Shown: one piece after another, positions 56,001 to 64,000 of the stretch
Layout: every line of letters begins with the position of its first letter
Numbering within the stretch: position 1 is the stretch's first letter
DNA from: Haliotis asinina
Lineage: Eukaryota; Mollusca; Gastropoda; Lepetellida; Haliotidae
NCBI RefSeq assembly: GCF_037392515.1
Contig: NC_090295.1
Location: 20,104,001-20,168,000, forward strand
Direction of reading: 5' to 3'
DNA length: 64,000 nucleotides
Program-made: the position numbers and the translations under genes
Notes under the pieces: generated by a model
Told to the model about the DNA's origin: nothing
Databases searched by the model: none
Seen by the model: the letters and a program-made list of their open reading frames with translations, nothing else

Positions 56001-59000
56001 TACCGCCACAATTGTCATAATAATTACCACCACCACCCTCATTACAATAATTACTACCACCACCGTTATCATTTTAACAGTTACGACCAGTAATTTTGTT
56101 GTTGCAGGTCTGGTGCACTGGAAGGAATACTACACACATTTCCTGCTGGCCAAAGGCTATGACGAGACCCGTGCCAAGAAACATGTACAGGACTATGATG
56201 AGATCGAACTGGATTCAGAGGGTAATACTCACAATTGACCTGAGCAAGTGATATCATGTTATCTGCTGTGTCAAAGAGTGAGTGAGTTTCGTTTTGCACC
56301 ACACTCAGCTACATGTGATCTGTAAATAATCAAGGAAATGTTGCACCCACAGAAATGGATGACTGAAACAGCGAAATATAACAGTAAGTTGTTCAGTTGA
56401 TCATCAGCTTTTAATGATGTACAAGATGGCGTAGATGACGAAGACTTCTGACATCTACCTGTGAACAAACAGGACAAGGTGTAGTTTCAACACAGAAGCC
56501 TCATGGAGTTATCTCCCTTGGTCTTAAACCTACAGTACATCAATACACGATGGAATCGTCTCCCTTAGTTCAATGAGCATAATGCTTTCATCGCAGTGTT
56601 TCAATCATAGGGTTGTCATAATAATTCCAATCTCTTTCTCTAGAGTCTGTCACAGTATCAAGATGTGCATGATACTGCTATATGCTATCGTCTACCGATA
56701 TATGTGCTAACAATAATGTAACAGTAGTGTAACAATAATATCAACTTACGAACTGAGATAACATTTAGGAATGAATTAATTCATACACATTGATACCTAA
56801 ATTCAAAGTTAAGATATTTCACTGACTATTATCTATCACTACACAATTCTTCAGTAGACGTTAAGTAATTACCCCAAAATTTCACCATGTTTATGTACAC
56901 ACTGCGACATTCATCAAAATCTGGGGGCGGTGGGGTAGCCTAGTGGTTAAAGTGTTCGCTCGACCTGGGTTCGATTCCCCACAAAGGTACAATGTATGAG
57001 GCCCATTTTCTGGTGTTCCCCGCCGTGATATCGCTGGAATATTGCCCAAAGCGGCGTAAAACCAAACTCACTCACTCACTCATCCAAATCTGGCATTGTA
57101 AACACTGCGTGAAACATCACGCATAATCAGTTCCAGTCATCTGCATGTAACCTTTGACCCTGGCCTATCTACTTCCGGTTAATGAAAATGCCTTGTCGTA
57201 CCTAGGACAATGCTTAATTCCTACTTCTAAGCCTAATATTTCTTAAAACAACATCAGGATGTGATTTACATCCATTACATGCATCGTAATGAACTCTTAA
57301 ACTGATAAATACTGCTCAGATAGCAAAACATCAGTCGATATTACTAAGAATAGATTTTACAAAGTTTGCACCGACAGTCCATTTGTAACATTATACCATT
57401 ATAGCATTCCTAGTGTTTATACAAATAATATATGCATGTAAATATGATCGAGAGGGCTTCAAGGGAAATGTGTCTGGTGTTTCATTTGATTACATACCTG
57501 AAGCAGTGAAATATAACAGTAAGCTGTTCAGTCGATCATCCAGGTTTAATGATGTACAAGATGTGTAGATGACGATGACATCTGACTTCAGTCTTTGACG
57601 TCATATTTTGTGATCCTAGCTGAGACAAGTATTGTCTGTTGGCTTTTAACCAGGTCGATAAATTACCAGTTTTTTATGGGGAAGCTGATACAGCATAATT
57701 TTGTTAAAAATATGCATGTCAGTTCTAGAGGGCTAACATATTGACCAGACAATCCAGTGATCAGCAGCATGAGCATCGATCTGTGCAATTGGGAACCAAT
57801 GATGTGTCAACCATGTCAGTGAGCTTGACCACCGATCCCGTTAACTGCCTCTTACGACAGACATACTCGCCTTTTATGGCAAGCATGGGTTCCTAAAGGC
57901 CTATTCTACCCCGCACCTTCAAAGGTATGTGTCAAAGAGAATTGGGGGAAAGGCCATCTGCATCTGCTTATAAATTGCAGTTTCACATGCAGAGGTTGTA
58001 CTATCCCTATTGGATAGTGGACAAACCCTTTTGGATAGTGGACGAACAGAGACCAGTTCTCTTTGATTCTCTTTTGATGTTCATCTGACCAATGCACCCT
58101 TCATATCATTTGAGAAATAGGATGCCTTTATTGATAAGATATTGGTACACCTCTGGCCAGTGTTCCCTTCATACTGTTTGAGAAATGGAATGCCTATATT
58201 CATCAGATATTGATACACATCTGGCCAATGTGCTTTAATATGGTTTTAGAAATATGATACCTGTATTTAACAAAAGCTGTTTATCTGTCCAATGCGCCCT
58301 TCATATTGTTTGAGAAGTAGGATGCCTGAATTGATCAGATTTTAATGTTCATCTGGCCAATTCTTATGTTATTGAGTGCAAGTGATATTTAAGGTGATAA
58401 CGTTTCAGCCAAGGAGGAGCTAGTCCGCTACAAGTTCCGCTGGACAGATGCTGACATTGATCCGGCTGACAACCAGTTAAACAAGACAGAGTTCCTGGGG
58501 TTCCGACACCCGGAGCAGAGTGACAAGACGATCAGCACCATGGTCTACAGCATCATGAACAGTATGGGTAAGTTGAGTCAAGCACATGGAAGTAATGGTG
58601 GACAGATTAACATTCTTTTTGGTAGAGATTGTCCTGGGGGTACTTATATGCATTTTCTGCTGCCGGAAAATTTCATGTGACAGTTGTATCAATGTTATAA
58701 TAAAATATTGTATGATCAACAAAAAGTCTTTTTTTTTGTTCATTATACGACCCCTCACCACGTGGAGTCACCCCTCTGGCATGCATGCGCAGGCAACCAG
58801 ACAAACATCCAAGCCCGTATTATCATTCCTTCTGCTGTCACTGTTCTGATAAGACATGTGTGCTGGAAAATAAAGACAAAGTGAGAGTTCAACTCTATGC
58901 ATACTCCGAAGATGTCTGAGTCTTCCTCGACTGTATGTATGGTTTATTTGTTCGTTAGTAGGAACAGAACGTTTTATTAAAACGTGAAGTTGAGTTGTTT

Positions 59001-62000
59001 GTCTTTGACAATTGTATTTGTGTTGGCTTTCCTGTGGGTCACACTTGTGTTGCTTTCCCATGGTGGGAAGTCAGTGCCCCCACGTGTTGAAATATTGCAT
59101 CTATTACAGATTAGTTCATGTCGCGGGTGTCCATGTAATTTTCAATGTTTTGTACATGTTAATTATGTGCTGCTGTGTAGGCCATCAACTTATGCTTGAG
59201 ATATTGGCTTTCAGGTTTTTAGGGCGTGTTCCACTTATGGTCCCAACATTTCCCTGCAAGACAAGCACGATAAATGTCTGTGCTGCTTAGAGAAGGCGGG
59301 CCATGTGTCCGAGGTGTGTGAATTGTGTTTGGGCTTCTCCCCCCGAGCCCCTGGAGAGCGGTGGATTTTCTCTTTTACAAAGAGTTGCAAGAGGTAGATG
59401 GGGAGCTGACAGAGCTTCCCCTTCTAAGACTAAGCGAGCCGAGCATGATAAGGCTAAAGAAGTCTAAATCTAGCGGTAAAACTAAGCCTGCCCCTACGTA
59501 GCAGCCCTCTTCATCCCAGTCTGGTCAGTTTGACATGTCAGTTATCACAGCAGCACATGGATTCGGTAAGTCCTTCATCCATGAGTTGGTTGGAGGTCTC
59601 CAGAAGGATTAGTGTGTAATCACTTTGGTCACCCTTGGGGGAGGCTCAGGTTCCTCGGGGGCCGCTCCGGCTGCCAAACAAGGCTGTTTGGTTGTACCTT
59701 TTGCCCAGTCTGGCTCCTGGGAGGCACACTGGACCTATAAGGAGGTCTATCGGAATGCTATGCAGCAGGTTAGGGCGGTGGTCCATGCAGCTTACCTCTC
59801 CTCATTACAGAGGTCCCCGAATGTAGTTCTCTTTCGTTAGCTGTCCGAAGTGCAGGCCCACCTGACCCGCATGGGGATGCGGCAGCTGTGGCTGTCCGCC
59901 CCGACCACCCTGTTAGACACGCAGGCTTTTCCCGCGAGGCAGTCCCAGTCACTTCCACTGTTGCACAGGACTACTCACGCCCTCTTGCCTCATGTCCAAG
60001 TGGATGGTTGCCTCTCCCTCTTCCTACCGGAATTGGAGAAGGCAATGCAAAATCCTTGGGTTCTGTCCACTATTCATGTAGGCCGTCTACCAATGTGGCA
60101 GCGAGGCCTGCCTGAGCATAAGTCCGTGCTGTCCAGTCCGATCAAGGCGGGTATTCTGCGAGATGAGGTTCAGGCTTTGCTGGACAAGCGGGTTCCGTCC
60201 CATTCTCAACCTCAAGGGGTTGAACCGCATGATAGAAGTTCCATCTTTCAAGATGTAGACACTTCGCTCAGTGATCCCCACTGTTCAACCCAGCGTTTGG
60301 CTCATGTCGATCGACCTCAAGGATGCGTATCTTCGTGTGCCAATACACCCCATAATTCAAGCTGTTCCTCCAGTTCTGTTACGACGAGGTGTGTTACCAG
60401 TTCACGGTGCTCCCCTTTGGCATCTTGATGGGATGGGGTGGGGTGGATCATCAACCTCAAGAAGTCCGACCTGGTACCCACCCAGGACTTGGTTTTTCTC
60501 AGTGCAAGGTTCACAACACATCAGGGTCTAGTGTCTTTGTTGCCCGACCGGGTCAGCAGAGTACAGGAGATGGTGTCTTCCTTCCTCTCACAGCCACAGG
60601 CACCCACGCGAACTTGGCTTCGTCTCTTGGCTCACATGGTGGCGACCATCTCTGGTATGGCGGGGCAGTTGAGGATGCGCCCCATACGGCAAGCTTTGAT
60701 GAGTCTGTGGGCTCACTCAGAGGATCTGGAGAAGTGTCTCACTGTTCCCGGGTGGTTGTCTCCTCACCTTCAGTGATGGACTGATGTCGGGAATCTCTCC
60801 AAGGGGGTCCCTTTGGAGCTCTCGACGCCAGATGTTACAGTTCAAACCGATCCATCCCTCACGGGTTGGGGGGGTGCGTTCTGGGCGGTCCGAACACTGC
60901 CAAAGCCGAAGCCAGTCTTCACATCAATGTCTTAGAACTGAGAGCTGTGCAGTTGGTTTTTGAGATCATGTCGGGGCCAGGTGGTTCATCTTCAGTTGGA
61001 CAACCGTACAGCCATGACTTACATCCTGAAGCAAGGCGGTGTCACGAGCACTCCTTTCGGATTTACTACTCTGGTGCAACAAGTACGACTTTCAGGTGAT
61101 TGCAGTTCATCTCCTGGGACTGGAGAACTTGCGTGCAGATGGTCTTTCTCACCGGATCCTGGCCCCACACGAGTGGATGCTTGGTCGATGGATATTCAGA
61201 GTTATCTCCCAGTTGTACGGATCATTCCAGCTGGATATGTTTGCATCTGGCAGGACGAATCAGATACCCGTGTTTTGCTCTTGAATACCAGACCAGAGGG
61301 CGTTGGCATGCGATGCCTTCCTGCTGGATTGGACGGGACAGGTTCCTTGGGTCCTTAGCTGCTTGTGCTTCTGGCACGGCTTTGGCCGTCACAGAGCTGG
61401 TTTCCGGTAATTCTCAGCCTCAGGTTCTATTACCTTTGCGATATTCTCATCTTCTCACTCAGAACGGCACGGCACGCCACACCCCAATCCAAGGGTTCAG
61501 TGGGTGTCTTGACCTCTGTCAGGTCTAGCCTCGAGGCATGCAGAATTCCTGCAGCAGTTGCTTTGAGGCGGGATTTGACAAACGTTCAATATGAGGATAG
61601 GTGGTCTTGCTATGCGTGCTGGTGTTCAGATTGGGGGATAACATGTCCCTTTTCAGCGGATTTAGCCCAAGTAATGGAGTTTTTGCAAGCTCGTTTGGAA
61701 GAAGGCTTGGCAGCTTTGACCTTTCGTTGCTTCTCCACCGCTATTTCCACCTTTCACACCCATATCGATGGTGCTCTTCCGGGGCAGCACCCTCTCGTGC
61801 AGCACTTTTTAGCTGGCGTGGATCGGTTCGACCTGCTGTCAGGCGTAACAGCCCACCTTGGGATTTGTCAATCATGCCTGATTGGCTGTCCGGTCCTACT
61901 TTCTCACGTCTATCGGCTATTTCCATTCAGCTGTTACCATGGAGGGCCGTATTTCTGGTGGTGATAACATCTGGGGGAAGGGTGTCCTCTAGGAAACTGT

Positions 62001-62688
62001 CTCTATTGTTTAAGTGAACATCTGACTGGAAAATGCTCTCATAGTGCTACTATTTGCTTTGCCGCACTCAGCAATATTACAGCTATATGATGGTGTCCTG
62101 TCTGGACCAAACAATCCACTGATGAACTGCATGGGAATCAATCTGAACAGTTTGGGAACTGATGACATGGGTCAACCAAATCCTCGAGCCTAATCACCCA
62201 ATCACATCTGTTAGTCGCCTCTGACGTCAAGCGTGGATTACTGAAGATCAGTTCTAACCCTGATCACAGGTCTATTCATCTTTGAATCAAATCCTAGATT
62301 TACATAATAAGTAAATGAAAAGTGGTCTCTGAAAGTTAGACAATTGTTTTGAAGTCAGTTGGTTGATAATCACGGCTTAAATAATCGTTGCTTGGACAAA
62401 TGACAGTAAAATGGTATTTGTCTTCTAGACCTCCGTAACAGTAGGGACATAATTCATGAGTCATCAGTTTGTGTTTAGAATAAGGCACTAATGAAGATTG
62501 GTGGTGTTGCAGACTCAAACGAAGACGGCACTTTGTCACTGTCGGAGTTTATAGCACTGCCCCCTGGTGATGTGGAAGGAGATGACTTTCGTGAGATGGA
62601 TGCCCACTGGCAGGAGGAGCGCAAAGCTGAATTTAATGACGCCATTGATCTAGACAAGGATGGAAAGGTCACTGCAAAGGAACTCAAA
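52640..62688 (+). CDS. SDF4: SDF4/Cab45-like EF-hand protein (3' end outside window)
   Basis: A CREC-family Ca2+-binding protein of the secretory pathway; Cab45 acts in the Golgi lumen in Ca2+-dependent cargo sorting. Five exons join in frame to 324 residues: 52640-53025, 54079-54215, 56108-56221, 58409-58567 and 62513-62688. Residues 1-22 are a Cys-rich hydrophobic signal peptide. A block DAVKMEQDGHINKEYHKELF matches the family's conserved N-terminal segment. EF loops are at 131-142 (DSDKDEHLSEAE), 170-181 (DPDENGLVHWKE), 266-277 (DSNEDGTLSLSE) and 311-322 (DLDKDGKVTAKE). The third hand (about 226-241) lacks canonical ligands, as in vertebrates. The family usually has about 360 residues and six hands, so one more exon with the sixth hand and C-terminus lies beyond 64000. 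Reticulocalbin is the closest alternative, but exon content fits SDF4 better. Confidence 0.93.
53273..53412. mobile_element. Foldback MITE in SDF4 intron 1
   Basis: The left arm 'tctagaatacagcaccacaa' is inverted relative to the right arm 'ttatggtgttgtattatgtag'. The right half matches 38568-38645. The centre contains a telomere-type repeat run. Confidence 0.65.
53319..53338 (-). repeat. Interstitial telomere-like repeat
   Basis: 20 bp of CCCTAA repeats (just over three units), i.e. TTAGGG on the minus strand, which is the telomere repeat of molluscs. Confidence 0.85.
53413..53789. other. SDF4 intron 1, unique part
   Basis: No feature seen between the MITE and the SINE. Confidence 0.5.
53790..54052 (+). 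repeat. Family A SINE-like repeat next to SDF4 exon 2
   Basis: Near full length (cccgtgaaggtccgggg to actcactcactcc). Its tail ends only 26 bp before the first base of exon 2, so it supplies the distal part of the 3' splice region. Confidence 0.92.
54079..54215 (+). CDS. SDF4: SDF4 exon 2
   Basis: Encodes EF-hand 1 and the first half of EF-hand 2 (VDSDKDEHLSEAEMEAWIMQ to LDPDEN). Acceptor gtttctag, donor atg|gtaagt. Confidence 0.95.
54216..54759. other. SDF4 intron 2, first part
   Basis: Plus- and minus-strand open frames at 54220-54501 show no domain; nothing else recognised. Confidence 0.5.
54760..54882 (+). repeat. tRNA-derived SINE (family B), internally deleted
   Basis: The A-box region 'gtagcctagtggttaaagc' is intact, the B box is lost, and the copy jumps to 'ccacaatgatattgcaag' and a CACT tail. 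Confidence 0.75.
54883..55449. other. SDF4 intron 2, unique part
   Basis: AT-rich; nothing recognised. Confidence 0.5.
55450..56092. repeat. ATTACCACC / CATTATCATTATGATA microsatellite-like array
   Basis: Over 600 bp of imperfect units combining 'accaccactgttatcattatgataatt' variants, with the plus strand nearly free of G. It fills the end of SDF4 intron 2 up to about 15 bp before the exon 3 acceptor. Long open frames of Ile/Thr or Val/Met/Ile on the two strands are composition artefacts. Confidence 0.9.
56108..56221 (+). CDS. SDF4: SDF4 exon 3
   Basis: Completes EF-hand 2 (GLVHWKEYYTHFLLAKGYDE) and runs to ELDSE. Acceptor gttgttgcag, donor gagg|gtaata. Confidence 0.94.
56277..56335 (-). 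repeat. Family A repeat, tail fragment
   Basis: 'gagtgagtgagtttcgttttgcaccacactcagc' then 'ctgtaaataatcaag' in reverse order of the family 3' end. Confidence 0.6.
56359..56457. repeat. Direct repeat, left copy
   Basis: 'gaaatataacagtaag.tgttcag' to 'ttaatgatgtacaagatg..gtagatgacga' recurs at 57493-57590 in the same orientation with about 85-90% identity. Confidence 0.75.
56925..57079 (+). repeat. tRNA-derived SINE (family B), best copy
   Basis: A box tagcctagtggttaaag, B box gggttcgattcc (56967-56978), body 'ggcccattttctggtgttcccc', then the tail 'ggaatattgcccaaagcggcg' and CACT repeats. Flanked by tcatcaaaatctgg (56911-56924) and tcatccaaatctgg (57080-57093), a 14-bp duplication with one mismatch. 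A small deletion shortens the head. Confidence 0.93.
57094..57492. other. SDF4 intron 3, unique part
   Basis: Nothing recognised. Confidence 0.5.
57493..57590. repeat. Direct repeat, right copy
   Basis: Partner of 56359-56457, 1.13 kb downstream. A pair of direct repeats around other DNA could be remnants of terminal repeats, but no CA/TG ends or primer site are evident. Confidence 0.7.
57738..57930 (-). repeat. Family A repeat lacking its tail
   Basis: Reverse copy from 'accagacaatccagtgatcag' through 'ccgatcccgttaactgcc' to 'ctattctaccccgcaccttc'. The 3' third is missing. Confidence 0.85.
58087..58354. repeat. 68-bp minisatellite, 4 units
   Basis: Units start at 58087, 58155, 58223 and 58287, with a partial one at 58355. 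The core is 'ccaatgcgcccttcata.tgtttgagaaata' then 'gatattgatacacatctgg'. It ends about 54 bp before SDF4 exon 4. Confidence 0.85.
58409..58567 (+). CDS. SDF4: SDF4 exon 4
   Basis: AKEELVRYKFRWTDADIDPA, then TEFLGFRHPEQSD to IMNSM: the degenerate third EF-hand and the conserved F.HPE block. Donor atgg|gtaagt. Confidence 0.94.
58568..59199. other. SDF4 intron 4, start
   Basis: Before the retrotransposon. Short overlapping open frames show no domain. The true left end of the DIRS copy may lie in here. Confidence 0.45.
59200..62015 (+). mobile_element. DIRS-type tyrosine-recombinase retrotransposon, truncated and frameshifted
   Basis: Lies in SDF4 intron 4, same strand. In order: a Gag-like cysteine cluster DKCLCCLEKAGHVSEVCELC at 59269; a poorly conserved stretch; reverse transcriptase pieces LRDEVQALLDK, SIDLKDAYLRVPIHP (60.31 kb) and CYQFTVLPFGI (60.39 kb), then directly WIINLKKSDLVPTQDLVFLS (60.44 kb); RNase H pieces VQTDPSLTGWGGAFW, LHINVLELRAVQLV and LQLDNRTAMTYILKQGG, then ENLRADGLSH and FQLDMFASG; and a recombinase start YEDRWSCYACWCSDW, RPAVRRNSPPWDLS and AVFLVVITSGGRVS. 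The block that should carry the catalytic YLDD is deleted, several frameshifts are present, and the recombinase stops after its first Arg, before His-Arg-Tyr. Inactive. Confidence 0.85.
62057..62258 (-). repeat. Family A repeat
   Basis: Reverse copy: 'ttgccgcactcagcaatattacagctatatg', 'caatccactgatgaac', 'gttagtcgcctctgacgtcaagcgtggattactgaag'. Directly follows the DIRS remnant. Confidence 0.8.
62300..62490 (-). pseudogene. LINE C-terminal fragment beside SDF4 exon 5
   Basis: Minus-strand reading gives SLVPYSKHKLMTHELCPYCY, then GGLEDKYHFTVICPSNDYLS. This is the zinc-finger-like 'C..C...EDEYHFL..CP.Y' end of the same broad LINE group as 13150-13890. Only about 60 codons remain. It ends some 20 bp before the exon 5 splice acceptor. 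Confidence 0.75.
62513..62688 (+). CDS. SDF4: SDF4 exon 5
   Basis: EF-hands 4 and 5 (DSNEDGTLSLSEFIALPPGD to DLDKDGKVTAKELK). Acceptor ggtgttgcag, donor aaa|gtaagt. Further coding lies outside the window. Confidence 0.94.
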
Positions 62689-62797
62689 GTAAGTGTCTTA
62701 TTGTGTATATCTAGGTACTACGTCATTTCATTGTGGCATCACAGTAGATTTTACCTTGTAATTTTGTGCAAAATCAGACCCACATAAATGAGTATGT

Positions 62798-62985
62798 TTA
62801 GTTTTACACTATACTCAGTAATATTCCAGCTGTATGGAGACAGTCTGTAAATGATCGAGTATAGACCACACAATCCAGTGATCAACAGCATGAGCATTGA
62901 TCTTCACAATTGATCACCCAATCCTGTTAGTCACCTGTTATGACACTAATGATCAGCTAAAGATCATTTCTAATTTTTATCTTCA
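62798..62985 (-). repeat. Family A repeat, decayed
   Basis: Reverse copy just after SDF4 exon 5: 'tagttttacactatactcagtaatattccagctgtatgg', 'caatccagtgatcaacagcatgagcattgatct', then a deletion and 'caatcctgttagtcacctgttatgac'. Confidence 0.8.
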
Positions 62986-63844
62986 CGAATTAGGCACACG
63001 AAAGCCACAATCACTGATTTGAATCCCTGTTTATCCCAATGGTTTCTTGAATTGATCGAACCATTCCTGGCATTGTGGGTTTCCCAAAGTGGTAAACGTC
63101 AAAGACCGTCATCTCTACATGCTTTCTTCTCTCCTTAACTTGACCAGCCCAACTTGACATCACTACTGTCAAACTAAACTCACTCAATACTAGAAAAGGA
63201 AACACCTATAGCCAGAGCGACCAACTATCGCAATAGCATCTTGCAATAGTTTTCTCTCTCCAGTATTCATTCCTTAATAATTATAGTGAACAAATCCGTT
63301 ACATCCTGTATTTTGCGCTGCACATTATATCAACAGAAGTCAATTACTAAACCATCAATAGTCCTACAAACTATCGATGCATCAATTGTTTTTCATTTCA
63401 ATCCTCAGTTAACTGTTATCTGAGACTGAACAATTGTTATTCATCAATAGTTTAATGCATCATTACAGCCCTACTTAATACTGAGAGTCCTGAATATCTG
63501 ACAAAATGTCATTGCAACTTGAAAGCTTGTAAAAGTAACCTTTTTTGAACTAGCAGAGTGTGATTTTCAGGGTTGCCCACACATATAGCTCATAGTTTCC
63601 AATGGAAGCTGCTCGTGATCTGCTGCATTTACTGGTGGTTGGCAGCTCACCAAACTCAATCATGATGTCTATATTTAGCAAGGTTTTGTGGTAGTATGTA
63701 TTTAAGTCAAACGTTGCAAATGTGAGAACAATTGCTTCAAGCTCGTTGTTGCTGTCTCAGTCAGATGTTGCTTCATTGGCTGCAAACCGTACTTGACCCA
63801 TGAAGACGCTGGTCAGAATTAGTCTTTAGCTTCACATTACTGTT
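62986..63844. other. SDF4 intron 5, no exon seen
   Basis: I looked for the last SDF4 exon (sixth EF-hand) and found none. 63010-63190 ends in 'caaactaaactcactcaatac', suggesting another repeat with a SINE-type tail. The rest is unassigned. Confidence 0.45.
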
Positions 63845-64000
63845 GTAAGGGGAGACAATCGGGATAGGCAGGTCAGGTTGGATGACTCGGTTGATATATC
63901 ATCATCATGTTGATGGCTGGATTGTCTGGGCCAGACTTGATTATTTACATACAAATGGAATATTGCTGAGTGTGATGTTAAATACCAACCAACCAAACAA
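63845..64000 (+). repeat. Family A repeat, decayed, reaching the window edge
   Basis: 'gggataggcaggtcaggttg', 'gatggctggattgtctgggccagacttgattatttac', 'tggaatattgctgagtgtgatg', then an AACC-type tail. An internal deletion removes part of the middle. Confidence 0.75.

Noticed and set aside
55404..56238. Long Ile/Thr-rich and Val/Met/Ile-rich frames resembling membrane proteins
   Set aside because: Composition of the ATTACC/ATTATC array. The end of the plus-strand frame is real SDF4 exon 3, reached by chance read-through of the intron.
56940..56980. Possible tRNA gene (A and B boxes)
   Set aside because: The boxes belong to the head of a SINE with a body, CACT tail and target duplication; there is no complete cloverleaf.
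56359..57590. LTR retrotransposon bounded by the two direct repeats
   Set aside because: The repeats lack TG/CA ends, there is no primer-binding site or polypurine tract, and no retroviral-type frame lies between them.

Overview
The window is eukaryotic, most likely from a gastropod mollusc close to abalone (Haliotis). Its genes have short coding exons joined by GT-AG introns of 0.3 to 5.5 kb. The rest is AT-rich and packed with short interspersed repeats. Two SINE-like families sharing the 3' tail 'ggaatattgctgagtgcggcg' followed by (CACT)n dominate; from general knowledge these resemble abalone repeats. The species call is an inference.

Layout. (1) 1-3.2 kb: a 153-bp tandem duplication, then an intronless Cys-loop receptor gene of nicotinic type (1793-3022, +). 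(2) 3.2-28.8 kb: no convincing host gene. This stretch holds SINE copies, dead LINE fragments (13.15-13.9, 19.83-20.75 and 24.84-26.1 kb), a Tc1-like transposase remnant (9.6 kb), foldback MITEs, a ~620-bp inverted-repeat element (20.75-21.37 kb) and several minisatellites. (3) 29.37-29.77 kb (+): a 134-residue secretory peptide precursor with a signal peptide, an Arg-Arg site, six cysteines spaced much like eclosion hormone, and a C-terminal Gly-Lys-Arg amidation site. This is the most interesting unrecognised gene here. (4) 30.4-41.7 kb: an 11-copy 70-bp tandem array, further SINEs and MITEs, and a second copy of the inverted-repeat element; no host gene seen. (5) 41.82-52.08 kb (-): a complete cyclin L gene of 11 coding exons, 469 residues, with two cyclin boxes and an RS-rich tail. 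(6) 52.64-62.69 kb (+): the first five coding exons of an SDF4/Cab45 gene (Golgi-lumen EF-hand protein). Its last exon lies beyond the right edge. A truncated DIRS-type tyrosine-recombinase retrotransposon sits in its fourth intron.

How the genes relate. Cyclin L and SDF4 are divergent, with start codons 561 bp apart, so they probably share a promoter region. Both human counterparts (CCNL2 and SDF4) map to 1p36.33, so the linkage may be ancient. The receptor and the cysteine-rich prohormone are both neural-type genes, but nothing in the sequence connects them. Every SDF4 intron seen ends with a repeat close to the 3' splice site. Exon joints were set by reading frame continuity and GT-AG signals. 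Family names rest on remembered family sequences, since no search could be run.
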